A stretch of 64,000 bases of DNA from DATDIC01 sp963777625. GTDB taxonomy: Bacteria; Pseudomonadota; Alphaproteobacteria; Acetobacterales; Acetobacteraceae. This document shows positions 25,943 to 35,161 of the stretch, in pieces. Both the position numbers and the translations under genes were made by a program. The notes under the pieces were generated by a model. The model did not search any database. It saw only the letters and a program-made list of their open reading frames with translations, and had not been told where the DNA came from. Where the stretch lies: contig CAVZRO010000008.1 of assembly GCA_963777625.1 (NCBI GenBank), forward strand, positions 1-64,000. The letters run 5' to 3'. The number at the start of each line of letters is the position of its first letter. Positions within the stretch are counted from its first letter, which is position 1.

Positions 25943-28066
25943 TCACGAACGGCTCGGTGGCTTCGCCTCGCGCAGCGGTGTACCGGTCTCGGCGAGTTCC
26001 CGCAACAGACGCGACGGCGCCCATCGATTGCCATACTGCTGGTGCCAGGCGGCGACCTGATTGTACACCGCCGCCGCACCGAGGGAATCGGCCCAGAACA
26101 TCAGCCCGCCGCGATAGCGCGGAAAGCCGAACCCGTGCAGCCACATCACGTCGATATCGCTGGCCCGGTAGGCCTTGCCGTCCTCCAGGATGCGGCACGC
26201 TTCATTCACTGAAGCCAGCAGCAGCCGGTGCAGAATCTCCTGATCGGAAAAGCTGCGCTGCGGCACGCCGGTTTCCACCGCAACCGCTTTGATGATGCCA
26301 GCTACCTCCGGGTCCGGATGCGGTGTCCGGTCGCCCTTGTCGTAACGGTACCATCCCGCCCCAGTCTTCTGCCCGTAGCGCCCAAGCTCCACCAGCCGGT
26401 CGGCGATCGGCAGCGTGCGATAATTCGGGTCCGCCGCGGCGCGGCGTCGCCGGGCTGCCGCGCCCACGTCCAGCCCCGCCAGATCACCCACCGCGAACGG
26501 CCCCATCGGATAGCCGAAATCGACCATCACCTTATCGACCTGCTCCGGCAGACAGCCTTCCTCCAGCAGGATCACCATCTCCGTACTGAACGGCGCCCGC
26601 GACCGGTTGGCGACAAATCCGTCCGTGTTCCCCGCCATCGCCGAGATCTTGCCGATCTTGCGGCCCATCTGCATCGCGGTCAGCAGTGTTTCGGGTGACG
26701 ATTGCGCCCCGCGCACCACCTCCAGCAGTTTCATCACGTTGGCCGGACTGAAGAAATGCGTCCCCGCCACGTCCTGCGGGCGCCGGGTCTGGGCCGCAAG
26801 CTGGTCGATATCCAGCGCCGAGGTGTTGGAAAACAGCAGCGCGCCCGGTTTCATCACCTGGTCGAGCCGGGCGAACACCGGCTTCTTCACGTCCATTTCC
26901 TCGAACACCGCTTCGATCACGATGTCGCAGTCGGCGATATCGTCATAGCCGCCGACCGGCTGGATGCGGGCAAAGCGGCGCTGGCTTTCCGCCTCCGCCA
27001 GGCTGCCGCGGCGGACCGACGTGGCGTAATTGGCCCGCACGCGCTCCAGCCCGCGTTCCAGCGCCGGCGGCGTCGAATCCATGATGCGCACGTTGTACCC
27101 GGCATCGGCGAAGCTCATCGCGATACCGCCGCCCATCGTCCCCGCGCCGATCACCGCGACCGTGGTGAAGTCGCGCGGCTTCACGCCCGGGTCGATGCCC
27201 GGCAGCTTCGCAACCTCACGCTCGGCGAAAAAAGCGTAGCGCAGCGCGCGTGCTTCGTCGGAGTTCTCCAGTTCGGCGAACAATTCCCGCTCGCGCTGCA
27301 ACCCCGCGTCGATCGGCAGCGTGCACGCCGCTTCCACCGCCGCGATGCAGTTGTACGGCGCCTTCTGGTTGCGTGCGCGACGGGCGATCGACTTGCGGAT
27401 CGCATCAAACATGCCCGGATCGTCGCGCGCTTCCTGCAAGCGCTCGTTCCGGTCCCGCACCCGCGGCAGCGGGCGCCGATCGGCGACGCGCCGCGCAAAC
27501 GAAATGGCTTCGGCGCGCAAATCGGCGCCCTCCGGAAGCACTTCATCGAGTATGCCGGACGCGGCCGCCTCCGGCGCCGGCACATGGCGGCCGGACGTGA
27601 TCATCTCCAATGCAACCTTCGGGCCGGCAAGCCTGGGCAGCCGTTGCGTACCGCCACCGCCGGGTAGGATGCCGATCAGCACCTCCGGCAGCCCCACCTT
27701 CGCGCTCGCCACGGCGATGCGATAATGGCACGCCAGCGCGATCTCCAGCCCGCCGCCCAGCGCATAGCCGTGGATCGCCGCCACCACCGGCTTCTCGCTG
27801 GAATCCAGTATGTCATAGACACGCTGGCCCAACGGCGGACGCGCACGCGGCTTCCCGAACTGCCGTATGTCGGCCCCGGCAATGAAGCTGCGCCCTGCCC
27901 CGATCAGCACCATCGCGCGGATCGCCGGATCCGCGTTGCCCTGTCGGATCGCCGCGATAATCCCCTCCGGCACGCCCGGCCCGAGCGCATTCACCGGTGG
28001 ATAGTCCACGGTGATGACGCCGATCTCATCCGCACGGTCAAGGCGGACGGGTGGTGTTTCAGGCAT
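25943..28066 (-). CDS. Bifunctional enoyl-CoA hydratase/3-hydroxyacyl-CoA dehydrogenase
   Basis: A 707-residue FadJ/multifunctional-enzyme-type protein. The N-terminal crotonase domain has IAGADIRQFG, GYALGGGLEIALACHYR with catalytic Glu, and GLPEVLIGILPGGGGTQRLPRL with the second Glu. The 3-hydroxyacyl-CoA dehydrogenase domain starts near residue 305 with VAVIGAGTMGGGIAMSFADAG. The catalytic His is in AGTHFFSPANVMKLLEVV, and the NR motif and two C-terminal helical domains are present. It performs two beta-oxidation steps on enoyl-CoA. It precedes the FAH gene, and a REP-like repeat separates it from the upstream alpha/beta hydrolase. Confidence 0.93.
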   Translation of the reverse strand: MPETPPVRLDRADEIGVITVDYPPVNALGPGVPEGIIAAIRQGNADPAIRAMVLIGAGRSFIAGADIRQFGKPRARPPLGQRVYDILDSSEKPVVAAIHGYALGGGLEIALACHYRIAVASAKVGLPEVLIGILPGGGGTQRLPRLAGPKVALEMITSGRHVPAPEAAASGILDEVLPEGADLRAEAISFARRVADRRPLPRVRDRNERLQEARDDPGMFDAIRKSIARRARNQKAPYNCIAAVEAACTLPIDAGLQRERELFAELENSDEARALRYAFFAEREVAKLPGIDPGVKPRDFTTVAVIGAGTMGGGIAMSFADAGYNVRIMDSTPPALERGLERVRANYATSVRRGSLAEAESQRRFARIQPVGGYDDIADCDIVIEAVFEEMDVKKPVFARLDQVMKPGALLFSNTSALDIDQLAAQTRRPQDVAGTHFFSPANVMKLLEVVRGAQSSPETLLTAMQMGRKIGKISAMAGNTDGFVANRSRAPFSTEMVILLEEGCLPEQVDKVMVDFGYPMGPFAVGDLAGLDVGAAARRRRAAADPNYRTLPIADRLVELGRYGQKTGAGWYRYDKGDRTPHPDPEVAGIIKAVAVETGVPQRSFSDQEILHRLLLASVNEACRILEDGKAYRASDIDVMWLHGFGFPRYRGGLMFWADSLGAAAVYNQVAAWHQQYGNRWAPSRLLRELAETGTPLREAKPPSRS

Positions 28067-28133
28067 GCCGTTGGCTCCCGCTGTCGGTTCGTGGTCGTGT
28101 CATACCAGACCGCACTGAGGGCGGCCTATGTTG

Positions 28134-28236
28134 GTCATTCCCGCGAAGGTGAGAATCCAGGCGGACCCTCGGAATTGCGTGGGGTTTCGGCTGGATTCCC
28201 ACTTTCGCGGGAATGACGAATGTAGAGTCTTCGTCC
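28134..28236 (+). repeat. Palindromic intergenic repeat (REP-like), copy 3
   Basis: GTCATTCCCGCGAAGGTGAG and CCCACTTTCGCGGGAATGAC form long outer arms. AATCCAGG and CTGGATTCC form inner arms, CCTCGGAATT lies in the middle, and the block ends AGAGTCTTCGTCC. Its layout matches the copy at 60171. Confidence 0.8.
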
Positions 28237-28238
28237 TT

Positions 28239-29111
28239 TCATCCCCGGCCGGCGGCGCGCCACGCCTCAGTAACAAAACCTTCGAGTTCCCGGTTATACC
28301 GAGGCGCATCCTCGTAAAACGGCGAATGCCCGCAATCGTCGAACCAGGAAATGCGGGCGCCTCGCACGGCCGCCGCGGTCATCTCGGCGGCCCGTGGCAG
28401 GATCAGCCGGTCGAGCCGGCCATGCGTGATCAGCGTCGGCACGCGCACCTTGTTAAGTGCCGCGATCGTCGCCTCCGCATCCGTCGACCAGCCGGCGATG
28501 GCGTCCCGCACGGCGCGCGGAACGATCATGTTGTACGCGACCGCCAGCAGCAGGTCCGGCTCCTCCGGCTGCTTCGCATAGCAGGCGCGCAGGAACTCGA
28601 TTTCCGCCAGCAGCCGTGGAGCGAAATCGAGCTGCCCGCTGTCATGGATCGCGTGCGATCCCGGGCCGGTGACGCTCGGATGCTCGATTGGGCGGGCGGC
28701 CAGAAAATTTATCCCGCTCAGCCGCTCGTCACCGTGATGCATGAGATACTGGCGCAACACCCTGCCGCCCAGCGACCAGCCCACCAGGACCGGGCGTGCC
28801 AGCCGCTTCGCCTCGATCACCGCGGCAACGTCATCCGCCCATGCCGGGCCGTTCTGATAGAAATGCGGCTCCAACGGTTTCGCCGAGCCGCCGTGGCCAC
28901 GCAGATCGAACGCCACGATGCGATGCCGCGTCGCCAGATCGCCGGCGGTCTGCCGCTGGAACGCCAGATGGCATTGTGCCGCGCCATGAATGAACAGGAT
29001 CTCCGCGCCATCAGGGTTGCCCCATTCGCGCACCGACAGCGCGACGCCGTCGGCCGCGACGACAATCTCCTCGCGTCCGGCAACCGGTTCGTGCAGTTGC
29101 GCCGTCACCAT
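28239..29111 (-). CDS. Alpha/beta-fold hydrolase
   Basis: A 290-residue hydrolase of the epoxide hydrolase/haloperoxidase type. The segments are ILFIHGAAQCHLAF, AFDLRGHGGSAKPLEPH and the nucleophile elbow LVGWSLGGRVL with Ser. The Asp is in THGRLDRLILP, and the catalytic His is in DDCGHSPFYEDAPRYNREL. No signal peptide is present. It is 46 bases downstream of the LysR gene, with the acyl-CoA genes further down. It probably hydrolyses an ester or C-C bond in the same catabolic route. Confidence 0.85.
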   Translation of the reverse strand: MVTAQLHEPVAGREEIVVAADGVALSVREWGNPDGAEILFIHGAAQCHLAFQRQTAGDLATRHRIVAFDLRGHGGSAKPLEPHFYQNGPAWADDVAAVIEAKRLARPVLVGWSLGGRVLRQYLMHHGDERLSGINFLAARPIEHPSVTGPGSHAIHDSGQLDFAPRLLAEIEFLRACYAKQPEEPDLLLAVAYNMIVPRAVRDAIAGWSTDAEATIAALNKVRVPTLITHGRLDRLILPRAAEMTAAAVRGARISWFDDCGHSPFYEDAPRYNRELEGFVTEAWRAAGRG

Positions 29112-29157
29112 GTTCGCATCTCCCTGTTACGCCTCCCAACCCGCTCGACCAGTGCGT

Positions 29158-30069
29158 TCATGCCGCGTGATCGGCGGAAGACGTTATCCGCCCGACCTCC
29201 CGCAGCACCGGCAGTACCGCCTGTGGCGCGGGAGAAATATAGCGGCCGGACAGAGTCAGCACGCCAAAATGCCGCCGCAGCGACAATCCCGCCACCGGCA
29301 GTTCCGCCAGCATCGCCCGATCGTGCACCGCGAGATCCTTGCGGGACATGAAGGTGAGCAGATTCGTGCTGCCGACCACCCGGCGAAGCAGCAGCACCGA
29401 GTTGGTCTCCACCTGCACCTGCGGCACCGGCAGGCCGCGCGATTCGAACGCCCGCTTCAGCCACTGCGTCGAGGCCAGCGAGTTGGATGGCAGCAGCCAC
29501 CCGGACCCCGTCAGGTCGCGCATCTGCACACCAGGGCGGATCAGTGGATGATCGTGCCGCGCTGCCACGACCATGACATCCGCAACCACCGGAAACGAGG
29601 CAAACTCGCGCTTGTCCGCCGGCATCAGAGGCGTCACGACGATATCCAGCGCGCCGTTCCGCAGCCTCTCTCGCAGCATGTCGCCGAGCCCGGTCGTCAC
29701 GGTGAAGCTGACGCTGGGAGATTGCGTCAGCATCCGCTGAAATAGCGGCGGAAGCAGCCATTCCGCCGCCGTAGGGCTGCTGCCGATCCGCACATGTCCT
29801 GCCATGCCGCTGGCCACACCGGTGATCTCGTGCAGCACGCGATCCATGTCCTGCACCAGGATGCGCGCGCGTGCGGCCAGCGATTGCCCGACCGTGGTAA
29901 GGCGTATGCCGCGCCCGGCCGGCTCGAACAGCTTGGCGCCGAGTTCGGCTTCCAGTCGGCGGATGCACTTGCTCAGCGCCGGCTGGCTGCGGCCGATCCG
30001 CTCGGCCGCCTTGTGCAACTGGCCAAGCTCGGCCGCGGCAAGGAAGTAGCGTAGGTCGCGTATCTCCAT
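29158..30069 (-). CDS. LysR-family transcriptional regulator
   Basis: A 303-residue LTTR. The N-terminal winged helix-turn-helix is MEIRDLRYFLAAAELGQLHKAAERIGRSQPALSKCIRRLEAELG in outline. A periplasmic-binding-like effector domain follows from about residue 95. It is encoded divergently from the TRAP transporter genes with 170 bases between, the usual place for an LTTR acting on both sides. It likely responds to the TRAP substrate or a CoA intermediate of the hydrolase-FadJ-FAH pathway. Confidence 0.9.
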   Translation of the reverse strand: MEIRDLRYFLAAAELGQLHKAAERIGRSQPALSKCIRRLEAELGAKLFEPAGRGIRLTTVGQSLAARARILVQDMDRVLHEITGVASGMAGHVRIGSSPTAAEWLLPPLFQRMLTQSPSVSFTVTTGLGDMLRERLRNGALDIVVTPLMPADKREFASFPVVADVMVVAARHDHPLIRPGVQMRDLTGSGWLLPSNSLASTQWLKRAFESRGLPVPQVQVETNSVLLLRRVVGSTNLLTFMSRKDLAVHDRAMLAELPVAGLSLRRHFGVLTLSGRYISPAPQAVLPVLREVGRITSSADHAA

Positions 30070-30242
30070 TGATCACCAGAAGTAATCGAACGCCGAGAAA
30101 AAGGGAATTGTGCGTTTTGGCAGCGACGCCGAGAGTACTGGTGTCAAGGCGCTGGAACGCCGGACGGGAGAGAGGCTCCATGGGCCACCGCATTGCGTTC
30201 GCCGTCGCCACGGCAGCCGAATGAGCATGCCGTCGTGGGTGC

Positions 30243-32147
30243 GTGCCCATACCAGTACGCGTCAGCAGCCTGTGGCCAGCTAGCGTGCGGGCAGAGGCCG
30301 CGACCAGGGTTTCGCCCCCCTTCACCGTCACGCTGCTGCGTCGGATCGACGGTGGGCTCGGTCATCTTGTGGCCTTCACCAGCGCGGCGCTGCTCGCCGT
30401 CGAGATCGGGCTCCTGCTGATTGGCGTGATTGCCCGCTATGCCTTCGGAGACCCGCAGGTCTGGATCGACGAGCTGACCGGCGTGCTGTTCATGTGGCTT
30501 TCCATGCTGGGCGCGGTGCTGGCGCTGCGCGGGCAATCGCATATGCGCATGTCCGCGATCGTCAGCCGCACTAGCGACGCGGTGCGGCGCGCGCTGGCCG
30601 CATTCTCCGGCATCGCCGTCCTGCTGTTCCTCGGCTGCACGCTGATGCCGGCCATCGCCTACGTCCAGAACGAGCAGATCGTCATGCTCACCACCATTCC
30701 GGTCTCGCTCGGCTGGAGTGCGGCGGCGATGCCAGTGGGCATCGCATTGATGCTGCTGTCGCTGCTGCTACGGATGCGTCTGCGTCATGGCCTGCCGGAA
30801 CTGGCGGGCGCGGTCGCCGCCCTACTCGTGACCGGGGCATTGCTGCTGCTCGGCCCGACATTCCGCCAGTTGGGTCAGCTCGACCTCCTCATCTTCTTCG
30901 TCGGGATCGCCGCCGCGACTGTCTTCGCCGGCATCCCGATCGCATTCTCGTTCGGTCTGGCGACGCTCGGCTATCTGGCGCTCTGCACCTACATCCCGCT
31001 TTCGGTTCTGGTGTCGCGGATGGATGCCGGCATGTCGCATCCGGAACTGCTGGCCATTCCGCTGTTCGTCTTCCTGGGCCTGCTGATCGAAATGACCGGG
31101 ATGGCGGCGGCCATCGTCGGCTTCCTGTCGGACCTGCTCGGCCATGTGCGTGGCGGCCTGTCCTACGTCCTGATCGTCGCGATGTACCTTGTCTCCGGCA
31201 TTTCCGGCTCCAAGGCGGCGGACATGGCGGCGATCGCCCCCGCATTGTTCCCGGAGATGATCAAGCGCGGTGTGCCGCGCGGCGACCTGGTGGCTCTGCT
31301 GGCCGCCACCGGCGCGCAGACCGAGACGATTCCGCCCAGCCTGATCCTGATCACCATCGGCTCCGTCACCGGCATTTCCATCGCCGCGCTGTTTGCCGGC
31401 GGCGTCGTGCCGGGCGTGGTGGGCGGCCTTATCCTGGGCGGCGTCGTGTGGTTCCGCGCGCACCGGGGCCACGGCGTGGTCGCGCCGCGCGTGCCGCGTG
31501 GTCTGCTGGTCCGCACCTTCGTCATCGCGCTGCCGGCATTGGCGCTGCCGTTCGTCATCCGTGCCGCCATCGTGGATGGAGTCGCCACCGCCACGGAGGT
31601 GTCCACCATCGGCATCGTCTATGCCGCACTGATCGGGCTCGCGGTCTATCGCCAGTTCGACTGGCGCCGCCTGCCGGCGATGCTGGTGCAGACCGCTACG
31701 CTGTCCGGTGCCATCCTGCTGATCGTCGGCGCCGCCACCGCGATGGCTTGGGCGATCACGCAATCCGGGGTCTCGGCGGCGGTGGCGCATTCCGTCACCG
31801 GCCTGCCAGGCGGCGCGGTTTCCTTCCTTGCCGTCTCGGCGCTGATCTTCATCGTGCTGGGCAGCGTGCTGGAAGGCATTCCCGCCATCGTGCTGATGGG
31901 TCCGCTGCTGTTCCCCATCGCCCGTCAGCTCGGCCTGAACGAGGTGCATTACGCCATCGTTGCAGTGCTCAGCATGGGGATCGGCCTGTTCTCGCCGCCG
32001 TTCGGCGTGGGTTATTATGTCGCCTGCCTGATCGGCAACTGCAATCCCGATGACGGATTGCCGCATATCGGGCGCTACATCCTGGCACTGATCGCCGGGC
32101 TTCTGATCGTCACCGCGGTGCCCTGGTTGACCACGGCGGTGCTGTAA
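30243..32147 (+). CDS. TRAP transporter fused small and large membrane subunits (DctQM)
   Basis: A 634-residue integral membrane protein. The N-terminal DctQ part has four segments (about 30-170; IDELTGVLFMWLSMLGAVLAL is the family's typical second segment). It is joined directly to a DctM part of about twelve segments (GIPIAFSFGLATLGYLAL; SGISGSKAADMAAIAPALFPEM; PPSLILITIGSVTGISIAALF). It imports a carboxylate-type substrate with the Na+ or H+ gradient and works with the periplasmic DctP encoded next. The start may be GTG 30243 or GTG 30285, because the first 25 residues lack similarity. Confidence 0.9.
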   Translation: MPIPVRVSSLWPASVRAEAATRVSPPFTVTLLRRIDGGLGHLVAFTSAALLAVEIGLLLIGVIARYAFGDPQVWIDELTGVLFMWLSMLGAVLALRGQSHMRMSAIVSRTSDAVRRALAAFSGIAVLLFLGCTLMPAIAYVQNEQIVMLTTIPVSLGWSAAAMPVGIALMLLSLLLRMRLRHGLPELAGAVAALLVTGALLLLGPTFRQLGQLDLLIFFVGIAAATVFAGIPIAFSFGLATLGYLALCTYIPLSVLVSRMDAGMSHPELLAIPLFVFLGLLIEMTGMAAAIVGFLSDLLGHVRGGLSYVLIVAMYLVSGISGSKAADMAAIAPALFPEMIKRGVPRGDLVALLAATGAQTETIPPSLILITIGSVTGISIAALFAGGVVPGVVGGLILGGVVWFRAHRGHGVVAPRVPRGLLVRTFVIALPALALPFVIRAAIVDGVATATEVSTIGIVYAALIGLAVYRQFDWRRLPAMLVQTATLSGAILLIVGAATAMAWAITQSGVSAAVAHSVTGLPGGAVSFLAVSALIFIVLGSVLEGIPAIVLMGPLLFPIARQLGLNEVHYAIVAVLSMGIGLFSPPFGVGYYVACLIGNCNPDDGLPHIGRYILALIAGLLIVTAVPWLTTAVL

Positions 32148-32184
32148 GCTGCAAACGAAACTGTCAATGGGAGCGAAACAGATC

Positions 32185-33201
32185 ATGACCGTCACGCGCC
32201 GCACACTCACCTTCGGTGCCGCCGCCGGCGCCGCCGCGTTCGCCATGCGTCCCCGGCGGGGCCGCGCCGCCCCCGAATTTTCGTACAAGATCGGCACCAG
32301 CACGCCGTCCGGGCACCCGTTCAACACGCGGCTGATGGAAGTCGGCGAGCGGATCAAGCGCGACAGCCACGGGCGCATGGAATTCCATGTCTTCCCCGAC
32401 AGCCAACTCGGCGGCGACAACGACATTCTGTCGCAGGCCCGCAGCGGCGCCATCGAATTCTGCCAACCCACCGGCCAGATACTCTCGACCATCCTGCCGG
32501 TCGCGGCGACCCCCGCCATGGGGTTCGTGTTCGCCAATTACGACAAGGTCTGGGCGGCCATGGATGGCGACCTCGGCAAGTATCTGCATGATCAGATTGC
32601 CGCGAAAACCGGCCTGGTGCCGATGGATCGGGTGTGGGACCTGGGGTTCCGCCAGGTCACCACCAGCAACCATCCGGTGAAGACAGCGGCGGATCTGGTC
32701 GGCCTGAAGCTGCGCACCCCGATCGCGCCGAGCCTGATCGACCTGTTCCGCGCGCTCAAGGCTGCTCCGGTCGGCATGCAGTACGGGGAGGTCTATTCGG
32801 CCCTGCAAACGCGTATCGTGGACGGGCAGGAAAACCCGCTATCGCAGATCGAGGCGGGCAAGCTGTACGAGGTGCAGAAATATGTCTCTATGACCAATCA
32901 TGTCTGGGACGGCTATTGGATCTGCTGCAACGCCGCTGCCTGGAAGCGTCTGCCCCCCGACCTGCAGGCGATCGCGGCAAAAAGCTTCAACGACGTCGCG
33001 CTGCTGCAGCGTACCGACATCGAAAAGCTTAATGATTCCGACAAGACGCTTCTGTTGTCCAAGGGCATGGTGTTCAACGATACGACGCCTGACAGCTTCC
33101 GCGCGCAACTAAAGGTAGCCGGCTTCTACGCTGAATGGCAGAAGAAAGTCGGCAACCAGGCCTGGACGCTGCTGGAGCAGTACGTGGGCAAAGTCTCCTG
33201 A
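32185..33201 (+). CDS. TRAP transporter substrate-binding protein (DctP-like)
   Basis: A 338-residue periplasmic receptor. The twin-arginine signal VTRRTLTFGAAAGAAAF suggests Tat export. The mature protein begins PEFSYKIGTSTPSGHPFNTRLMEVG. Core segments are FPDSQLGGDNDILSQARSG, the ligand-arginine region LKLRTPIAPSLIDLFRALKA and QYGEVYSALQTRIVDGQENP. ATG 32185 is chosen because it places the signal correctly after GGGAGCG; ATG 32167 is also possible. It forms an operon with DctQM. Confidence 0.92.
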   Translation: MTVTRRTLTFGAAAGAAAFAMRPRRGRAAPEFSYKIGTSTPSGHPFNTRLMEVGERIKRDSHGRMEFHVFPDSQLGGDNDILSQARSGAIEFCQPTGQILSTILPVAATPAMGFVFANYDKVWAAMDGDLGKYLHDQIAAKTGLVPMDRVWDLGFRQVTTSNHPVKTAADLVGLKLRTPIAPSLIDLFRALKAAPVGMQYGEVYSALQTRIVDGQENPLSQIEAGKLYEVQKYVSMTNHVWDGYWICCNAAAWKRLPPDLQAIAAKSFNDVALLQRTDIEKLNDSDKTLLLSKGMVFNDTTPDSFRAQLKVAGFYAEWQKKVGNQAWTLLEQYVGKVS

Positions 33202-33282
33202 CCGGCCCGTCTCGACTGTTACCAACCCGTCAAGCCGTCACCAACGCGATAGGGGTCGGGAAGGTTCCCCTCCCCGCCCTCC

Positions 33283-33315
33283 GAACTGTACGGGCGGTTC
33301 TCCCGCATACGGCTC
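33283..33315 (-). ncRNA. Group II intron domain V
   Basis: On the minus strand it reads GAGCCGTATGCGGGAGAACC and then GCCCGTACAGTTC. It forms the catalytic hairpin: outer stem GAGCCGTA with TACAGTTC, inner stem GCGG with CCGC, and a GAGA (GNRA) loop. It lies just 3' of the maturase gene, as expected, and is the catalytic core of the ribozyme. Confidence 0.85.
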
Positions 33316-33332
33316 TCCAGTCGCTGGTTTCC

Positions 33333-34676
33333 TCATCGGGAGTGTCTCGCGGCTACCCAGGCTGTCTCCAGGGTGAACAGCCCGAGGTCCGCGAAGAAGG
33401 CATTCGGCCATTGTGCATGATCGGACCAGTTCCGCCCCATCGACGGCCGCTTGTCCTGCTTGCGCAGGATGGCGCGCAGCCGTCGTCGGATGAGCTGGTC
33501 AAGTCTTCGGAACAAGGCTGGCCTGGCATGTTTGAAATACCCAAACCAGCCGCGCAGCATCGGATTGAGATCGGCAATGATCCGCTCGAGGCTGTCGCCC
33601 CGGCTGCGGCCCGTCCTCTCTCGCACCTTGTCCTTCAACGCCCGCAAGCTCTTGTCGCGGACGTATCGGCGACCGACCTCGAACCGGTAACCCAGGAAGT
33701 CGAACCCCTGGCCCGGTTGGCGGCAGTCGCCGATCCGTGTCTTGTCCGGGTGGAGGGTCAGCCCATTGGCCTCGACCCAGGCGGTGACCTGGGCCAGCGC
33801 CTCGCGGGCCTCGGCCGCCGTTGCACACAGGATCACGAAGTCGTCGGCATAGCGCACCATCCGCCAGCCGCCCTGCTCCATCAGCACATCCAACGGATGC
33901 AGGTAGAGGTTGGCCAGCAATGGCGACAGCACCGCTCCCTGCGGCGTGCCCGCCGTGGGGTGCCAGTGTGCCGCCTGCGACATGATCTCCTGGTGCAGGA
34001 ACGCCTCAATCAGCGCCAGCACGCGGCCGTCGCTGATCGAACCTTCCACCAAGCTCAGCAGCCGCTTATGCGGGATGGTGTCGAAGTAGCTCTTCAGGTC
34101 GGCGTCCACCACATGGGTGAAGCCTTCCTTCAGCAGCCGATCGACCTCCCGCAACGCGTCCTTGCAGCCCCGCCCGGGTCGGAAGCCGTAGCTTCCGGGG
34201 CGGAACTGAACCTCGAAAATGGGTTCGATTGCCATCTTCAAGGCGGTCTGCACGATGCGGTCCTTCACCACGGGGATCCCAAGCGGACGGGTCTTGCCGT
34301 CGCCCTTGGGGATCTCCACCCGCTTGACCGGGTGCGGCCGGTAGCTGCCGTCCGCCAGGCTGGCCCGGAGTTCGGCGAGACAGCGCTCCGCGTGATGGCT
34401 GAACTTCTCGATGCTCTGACCATCCACGCCCGCCGTCCCTTTGTTGCGCGCGACACGATGCCACGCCAGGTCCAGGGTATGCGGACGAGTGATTTTATCG
34501 ATCAGGCTGAACCATTTGCCTCCTTTGACGCCCCCGTTGCCCAGCGCCGACACCACGCGATCCGTCCAGATCGAGCCTTCCGCCCACCATAGATCATGGG
34601 TTCGCACCCGGGCTGCGTCTGTCCCTTGCCTAGCCGATTGGGCACTCTCGGGACTCTCTTGGCTCGATCCACTCAT
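33333..34676 (-). CDS. ltrA: Group II intron reverse transcriptase/maturase
   Basis: A 447-residue intron-encoded protein. The reverse transcriptase blocks are present: GTAGVDGQSIEKF, EIPKGDGKTRPLGIPVVKDRIVQ, FRPGSYGFRPGRGCKDAL, DLKSYFDTIPH, GTPQGAVLSPLLANLYL and the catalytic MVRYADDFVIL (YADD near residue 275). The maturase (X) domain covers about 360-440. No HNH endonuclease domain follows, so target-site cleavage by this protein is not expected. The frame is intact. Confidence 0.95.
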   Translation of the reverse strand: MSGSSQESPESAQSARQGTDAARVRTHDLWWAEGSIWTDRVVSALGNGGVKGGKWFSLIDKITRPHTLDLAWHRVARNKGTAGVDGQSIEKFSHHAERCLAELRASLADGSYRPHPVKRVEIPKGDGKTRPLGIPVVKDRIVQTALKMAIEPIFEVQFRPGSYGFRPGRGCKDALREVDRLLKEGFTHVVDADLKSYFDTIPHKRLLSLVEGSISDGRVLALIEAFLHQEIMSQAAHWHPTAGTPQGAVLSPLLANLYLHPLDVLMEQGGWRMVRYADDFVILCATAAEAREALAQVTAWVEANGLTLHPDKTRIGDCRQPGQGFDFLGYRFEVGRRYVRDKSLRALKDKVRERTGRSRGDSLERIIADLNPMLRGWFGYFKHARPALFRRLDQLIRRRLRAILRKQDKRPSMGRNWSDHAQWPNAFFADLGLFTLETAWVAARHSR

Positions 34677-35095
34677 CTCGCATCCAGCTTGCTGCCTCCC
34701 TTCCCTCGGGGCGGTTTGTGTTGCCCGTCCCTTTCCACCGCTCGAAGCGGCCGCGGGACCATGAGGCTCTGACTCCCCCCGGCCTCACCCAGGCCGGCGG
34801 GTCTCTCCGTTTGCTCCGCCTTGCCGTCCCGACATTCCGTCCTCAACCACGTGATCCGCCCCCTGGTCGCTTTGTCAGTCGCCTCAGCGCCACGGGTTGT
34901 TCCAGGCTTCGCTGTCCACGAGGGGCTCGCCGCGGTATCCCGCCGAAACAGGTTCGTCATCCTACGGACTGCCGATTCACCTCCGGTTGCTCTCCACCCC
35001 GCCTCGCGGCGACGCAGTTACCTTCAATTTCTGGACCTGCGACCAGCCCAGGCACGGACTTGCACCGTGCAGACAAAGCGTCCTCACGGACGCAC

Positions 35096-35135
35096 TCATG
35101 GCCGGGCTTGTCCCGGCAAGCTGGCCCGGCCATCA
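35096..35135. repeat. Palindromic repeat forming the intron 5' exon, copy 4
   Basis: TCATGGCCGGGCTTGTCCCG is followed by GCAAGCTGGCCCGGCCATCA. The outer arms TGGCCGGGC and GCCCGGCCA are perfect. On the minus strand the intron starts directly after this palindrome, and the base order resumes with CGCGTTGG on the far side of the intron (33248 downward). Confidence 0.75.
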
Positions 35136-35161
35136 ACGTCTTCGCTATCGCGGCAAACACC

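Larger units (their letters stand above)
33249..35095 (-). mobile_element. Group II intron, apparently full length
   Basis: On the minus strand it begins GTGCGTCCGTGAGGACGC (5' base 35095) and ends in CCCGACCCCTAT (3' base about 33249), about 1.85 kb. It contains GGTGCAAGTCCGTGCC near the 5' end, a reverse transcriptase/maturase gene and a recognisable domain V. GTGCG at the 5' end and AT-rich YAY at the 3' end fit group II boundaries. The 3' base is estimated to within a few nucleotides. The 5' exon is a REP-like palindrome. Confidence 0.85.

Noticed and set aside
30822..32537. 571-codon open frame antisense to the TRAP genes
   Set aside because: Composition (His/Gln/Asp/Arg rich) is the usual antisense shadow of a GC-rich membrane protein gene.
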